64,000 nucleotides of DNA, taken from assembly GCA_034927505.1 (NCBI GenBank), contig JAYFPY010000028.1, positions 62,001 through 126,000 on the forward strand, read 5' to 3'. This DNA is from RUG100 sp034927505 (GTDB lineage: Bacteria > Bacillota > Clostridia > Peptostreptococcales > Anaerovoracaceae). The notes under the pieces are model-generated. The model was not told where the DNA came from. It saw only the letters and a list, made by a program, of their open reading frames with translations, and ran no database searches. A program made the translations under genes and the position numbers. Below are positions 63,101 through 64,000 of this stretch, one piece after another (position 1 is the stretch's first letter; each line of letters starts with the position of its first letter).

Positions 63101-64000
63101 GGTAGTCGCAATATTTGTCTGCTGCAGCTCCATAGTACTGAAATAGAATCTGTCGCCTGTTGCATATGGGTCGATATCATAGTTGCTGTCTGCCGTATTG
63201 ATAGATGTAGCCATCTGTCCCAGAGGATGCTTTGTGGTCGTCCCTGTATCGTTGGTGACTACCTTGTCAGTCCTGTCGGGATCCGCATTGGAGTAATCGA
63301 ACTGTACCTTGAAATCGTTCAAAGTATAACCCTGTGTATTCAACTGGGTGTCCATACCGGCTGCTGTGAATCCTTTGGATGTAGACCACAATGCTTTGGA
63401 TGATATCCCGTATCTGTGCGTGGTAGGATTCTGGGCCTTACTGTTGTCATTGATCCAGCTCTTTATATTCAATTTAACTCCAACTATATTGTCTATAGTA
63501 CTGTATCCCACCAAAGAAGCTACCTTCAGATCATATGGATCATCTATCCATATCGGGTCTCCGTTGGCATCCGTATCCACCGCATAGGCAGTAATCTGAG
63601 ATGTATAATTGTCCCAGTTGGCCATGGCAACAGACTTTCCTGTGAACGCCAGGACAGGGTCTTCATAATCCATTGTGTTTTTACTGGTCGTAATGTCTAT
63701 GGCAAACCAATAATCATTGTTTCCGTTCACCAGTGTGCCGCTGGCCTGGTTTTCAGGAGATATTGTAACACCGATCCTACTGCTTTGATCTGCTGCACTG
63801 ATCACAGCATTATCAAGTACCGGAACTACTGTGACTTTTTTGTCTACGTTCTGTTCCGTGCCGTATTTGTTCACCGTGCTGTACTTTACAGTAGTTTCAT
63901 AGTCTTCTGTTATCAGGCTGCCGTCTGCATGTGTTTTATGCGCCTTGACCTTGATGCTAGGCCTCCCCGATCTCACAAATGCATACCCGCCGTTATTATC
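57125..64000 (-). CDS. Giant cell-surface protein with tandem ~98-residue repeats, isopeptide domain and KTGD anchor (N-terminus off the right edge)
   Basis: The frame is open to base 64000, so more than 2290 residues are visible and the start is missing. The first ~1000 visible residues are Thr/Ser/Tyr/Asn/Asp-rich beta domains. A Cna-B-like segment follows (GRDDKYAGAKLEVVDSSGN, GKYKVTFGQ). Then ten full and one degenerate repeat (60905-57691). A streptococcal pilin-like isopeptide domain comes next (GTFKFYMKAKTAG, GTYVYELGEVD, MTFTNKYD). The end is KTKTGDDTTM, a membrane helix and KRRKEQ. It is probably a sortase-anchored adhesin or stalk. No LPxTG is present. Confidence 0.9.
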   Translation of the reverse strand, partial: DNNGGYAFVRSGRPSIKVKAHKTHADGSLITEDYETTVKYSTVNKYGTEQNVDKKVTVVPVLDNAVISAADQSSRIGVTISPENQASGTLVNGNNDYWFAIDITTSKNTMDYEDPVLAFTGKSVAMANWDNYTSQITAYAVDTDANGDPIWIDDPYDLKVASLVGYSTIDNIVGVKLNIKSWINDNSKAQNPTTHRYGISSKALWSTSKGFTAAGMDTQLNTQGYTLNDFKVQFDYSNADPDRTDKVVTNDTGTTTKHPLGQMATSINTADSNYDIDPYATGDRFYFSTMELQQTNIATTNDQLNSNFAGYHKGATLLYDVGTTDEEKAMMSLTQGVVMDANYYAYDSTTGTYSDRYYNSSATAYYKTNTSGDTWKKATFGYDSKYYIGTGNNRYYASFALGDGEYVTSVKVEYTNNQNRTRFPSIGLVRNKAVPETTPSGFDLKSKGDGYQFTYNNVSFKYDNWTTLATDEDDPVTLNFSDSQKSSRMVIGSKKVINKFTEDISYNPDSVNQSESTTVTAKTSWTFTDATKRVGVSTLRPTVWYKLMPNVNYKSGSIDSSVATAAYYPQYKLNDSDTSNDGDADAKYGMLKITFKKQISSGTSVNFGLLTDYNTEYGPAKQPITDSWLDTAYEKDNCFTDNGYYVTFDSTSSQYQENLGEKKDLYFTSKNPYDMYEQAVTNSIIINEKKETGIATYPTSTAPDGNTSVGDFVTPATGTSSDEFGGNIKVIGDVDADTTDWNIYMNIPVKDSTTQYLDYAGDGSRKTSSGSQFTAGLKSLIDASVFPKGAVISYSKSWDTAKAGLKGGTDAADLGYKTTAQVEAMSSDTERADFLKDVKSIHISVPKMENQELVNFSVNYLNIDKDEIGLQKAYSSLYYNYKVGDNWKYNDYSLSPLMEYQLSDMYISGKVWKEKDYNSLYSGRDDKYAGAKLEVVDSSGNALKVMDGWTGTNNKADSDANGEYKLAVPKVGKYKVTFGQIDKMNLVTKEATGGTAATQSVFDPDSYTKDIEIVYNLEGHELTNINAGLYDVTIDAQDFTYGIDEGNISENASKLLSYVVGGLQGGTADRLDNISVDAAQLKAINDAIAAGTVKKLPLTFTYQPSVVSASVTKTIYVTLRDHGDGAAQKEERITANDFCYGISLGQMSQYAARQLSFVAAIDADGNTIDTSSLIVDETTLGNINDELLAGTIKAGDQRDLKFSTPNGTETTVTVTFKDAGTLVTSKENISANNFEYGQDEAALTADKAKELASVSAVDKDGFPIDVKDLIVDNTTLNSFNAQYKTAVPGTKIPMTYKTAGGTSVTIQITVKSHGTQIKDGETHITANDTFYSVKDKDGNKAPTLSKDEIKAMMAVAATDSDGKAIDVKDISVDNTELMNVNANIDAGILGKFPVTYTTADKVTVTAYITLKGTGVNKDPDSSKLSSIGANDFTYAIRNSADSKTNLNITQDMAKLLSAVQATNDKGLDMSASDIKVDQKMLKVINDAKNAGKVGVYDLKFFTAYEETTIKVTLTDVGTNSNGTDTSIGANDFEYGVRDSDGNTAADITELVARNLSSVIAYDKDGNRVQTDKIEVDKDQLKAINDAIAAGETGPYKLKFTEPGGKEAEITVTLKDIGSKVTTEKGYITGEGFTYAMKDTKTLKETPDITTDEAVRLAQIAAHDNNGCSIDAKDIIVDEDMLAAINQAKHDGKEGVYDLTFKTKDGYEITVPVTLKDIGTNPNEDLAAIAGNDFSYAVRDPEGKTADAITDAIAKKLSDVSATDKNGDPVTVDNIKVDQDQLKAINDAVTAGETGPYKLKFTTDDGVESEITVTLKDNGVNKNDGEESITANNFEYGIKDKNGGAAADISEDIAKMLASTEAFNKDGTPMDLSKVTVDADQLKIINDAKDAGKKDDYELTFKTPDGKTAKIIVSLRDYTDVGKDAGQISANDFMYGIKDKDGKANPDLTNAKAIELAKAVGQDKDGNPIPSGELIVDQTMLKTINDAKAAGKTGTYPLKFTTEEGKTVTVDVTLYDHEGSYTGGEIGGNDFSVGKTQVDGLTDADLIKLGNASAYDENGNPLTVTVKDRSQLKAEPGTYPVTYTATDKDGNEMTITVNVTVKEWTLIMQDPPVAKKVSGDKPSKKGTFKFYMKAKTAGSPMPGSTSAQRLEKTIKGAGSVEFGWMTYMKAGTYVYELGEVDTGTAGYTYDKAEYTMTVVITEGKDGFEKDVTYKKGSKSVSKMTFTNKYDKSKAGIGNGDGNDDGTLPAGTVKHYGSKTKTGDDTTMMPYLLLMIIAAAGAGMAAAKRRKEQ
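57691..60905 (-). repeat. Protein-coding tandem repeats, eleven units of about 300 bp
   Basis: Units begin with an ANDF-Y motif on the minus strand near 60905, 60609, 60319, 60035, 59728, 59429, 59125, 58822, 58521, 58226 and 57931. Each has ITANDFxYGI, an acidic DKDGNP turn, VDxxxLKxINDA, AGxxGxYxLKFTT and ITVTLKDxG. The last unit is shortened. DNA identity between units is modest, so they are old duplications. Confidence 0.9.

Noticed and set aside
1..64000. CRISPR array
   Set aside because: No set of short repeats with regular spacers was found; tandem repeats are in-frame protein repeats.

Overview
The window looks like chromosomal DNA of an anaerobic, low-to-mid GC Firmicute (class Clostridia), plausibly near the amino-acid-fermenting Anaerovoracaceae/Family XIII. 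That placement is inference. It rests on a T-box leader, an FMN riboswitch, AAGGAGG-type ribosome binding sites, an indolepyruvate:ferredoxin oxidoreductase, a flavodiiron protein, a 2,4-diaminopentanoate-dehydrogenase-like gene and KTGD-type surface anchors. No phage or plasmid module and no CRISPR array was seen.

Layout. 1-4400: an AbrB/ABC-transporter operon running off the left edge, a graveyard of three broken genes (LytTR regulator, LiaF-like membrane protein, amino acid permease), a HicAB toxin-antitoxin pair, a membrane protein and tRNA-Lys. 4450-12360: two tandem, paralogous multi-PAS hybrid histidine kinases; the second is interrupted in a homopolymer. 12480-13540: an XRE antitoxin-like gene with a consensus promoter whose HipA/CtkA-like kinase partner is almost wholly deleted, plus gene debris. 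13650-24085: housekeeping and envelope genes (GDPD, MerR with two zinc-ribbon membrane proteins, secreted beta-helix protein, M14 carboxypeptidase, DsrE, CDF transporter, TSCPD, GDSL, DUF3048, CpXC), with a 116-bp direct repeat. 24147-24577: a purine-rich, ORF-free stretch on the minus strand with its own -10 box and terminator, a candidate structured RNA. 24714-36500: B12-dependent methionine synthase, an FHA-fused SEDS protein with its penicillin-binding partner, the FMN-riboswitch-controlled ribDEBAH operon, ilvE and a DUF815 ATPase. 36576-43490: a large surface protein, an isolated hisD and two L,D-transpeptidases.

43545-64000: an iorA-iorB-paaK operon behind a T-box leader; a DUF134 regulator with a NifX-like protein; a MarR/MFS pump operon with paired operators; a two-gene redox unit (acyl-CoA dehydrogenase-ETF alpha-rubredoxin fusion plus flavodiiron protein); a MerR-controlled diaminopentanoate-dehydrogenase-like gene; and a giant surface protein with ten to eleven tandem repeats that runs off the right edge.

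The most notable systems: (i) T-box control of iorAB-paaK, which fits reductive synthesis of aromatic amino acids from aryl acetates better than catabolism; (ii) the acyl-CoA dehydrogenase/ETF/rubredoxin fusion beside a flavodiiron protein, which could carry electrons from acyl-CoA to O2 or NO; (iii) the candidate large ncRNA; (iv) the repeat-built surface protein.
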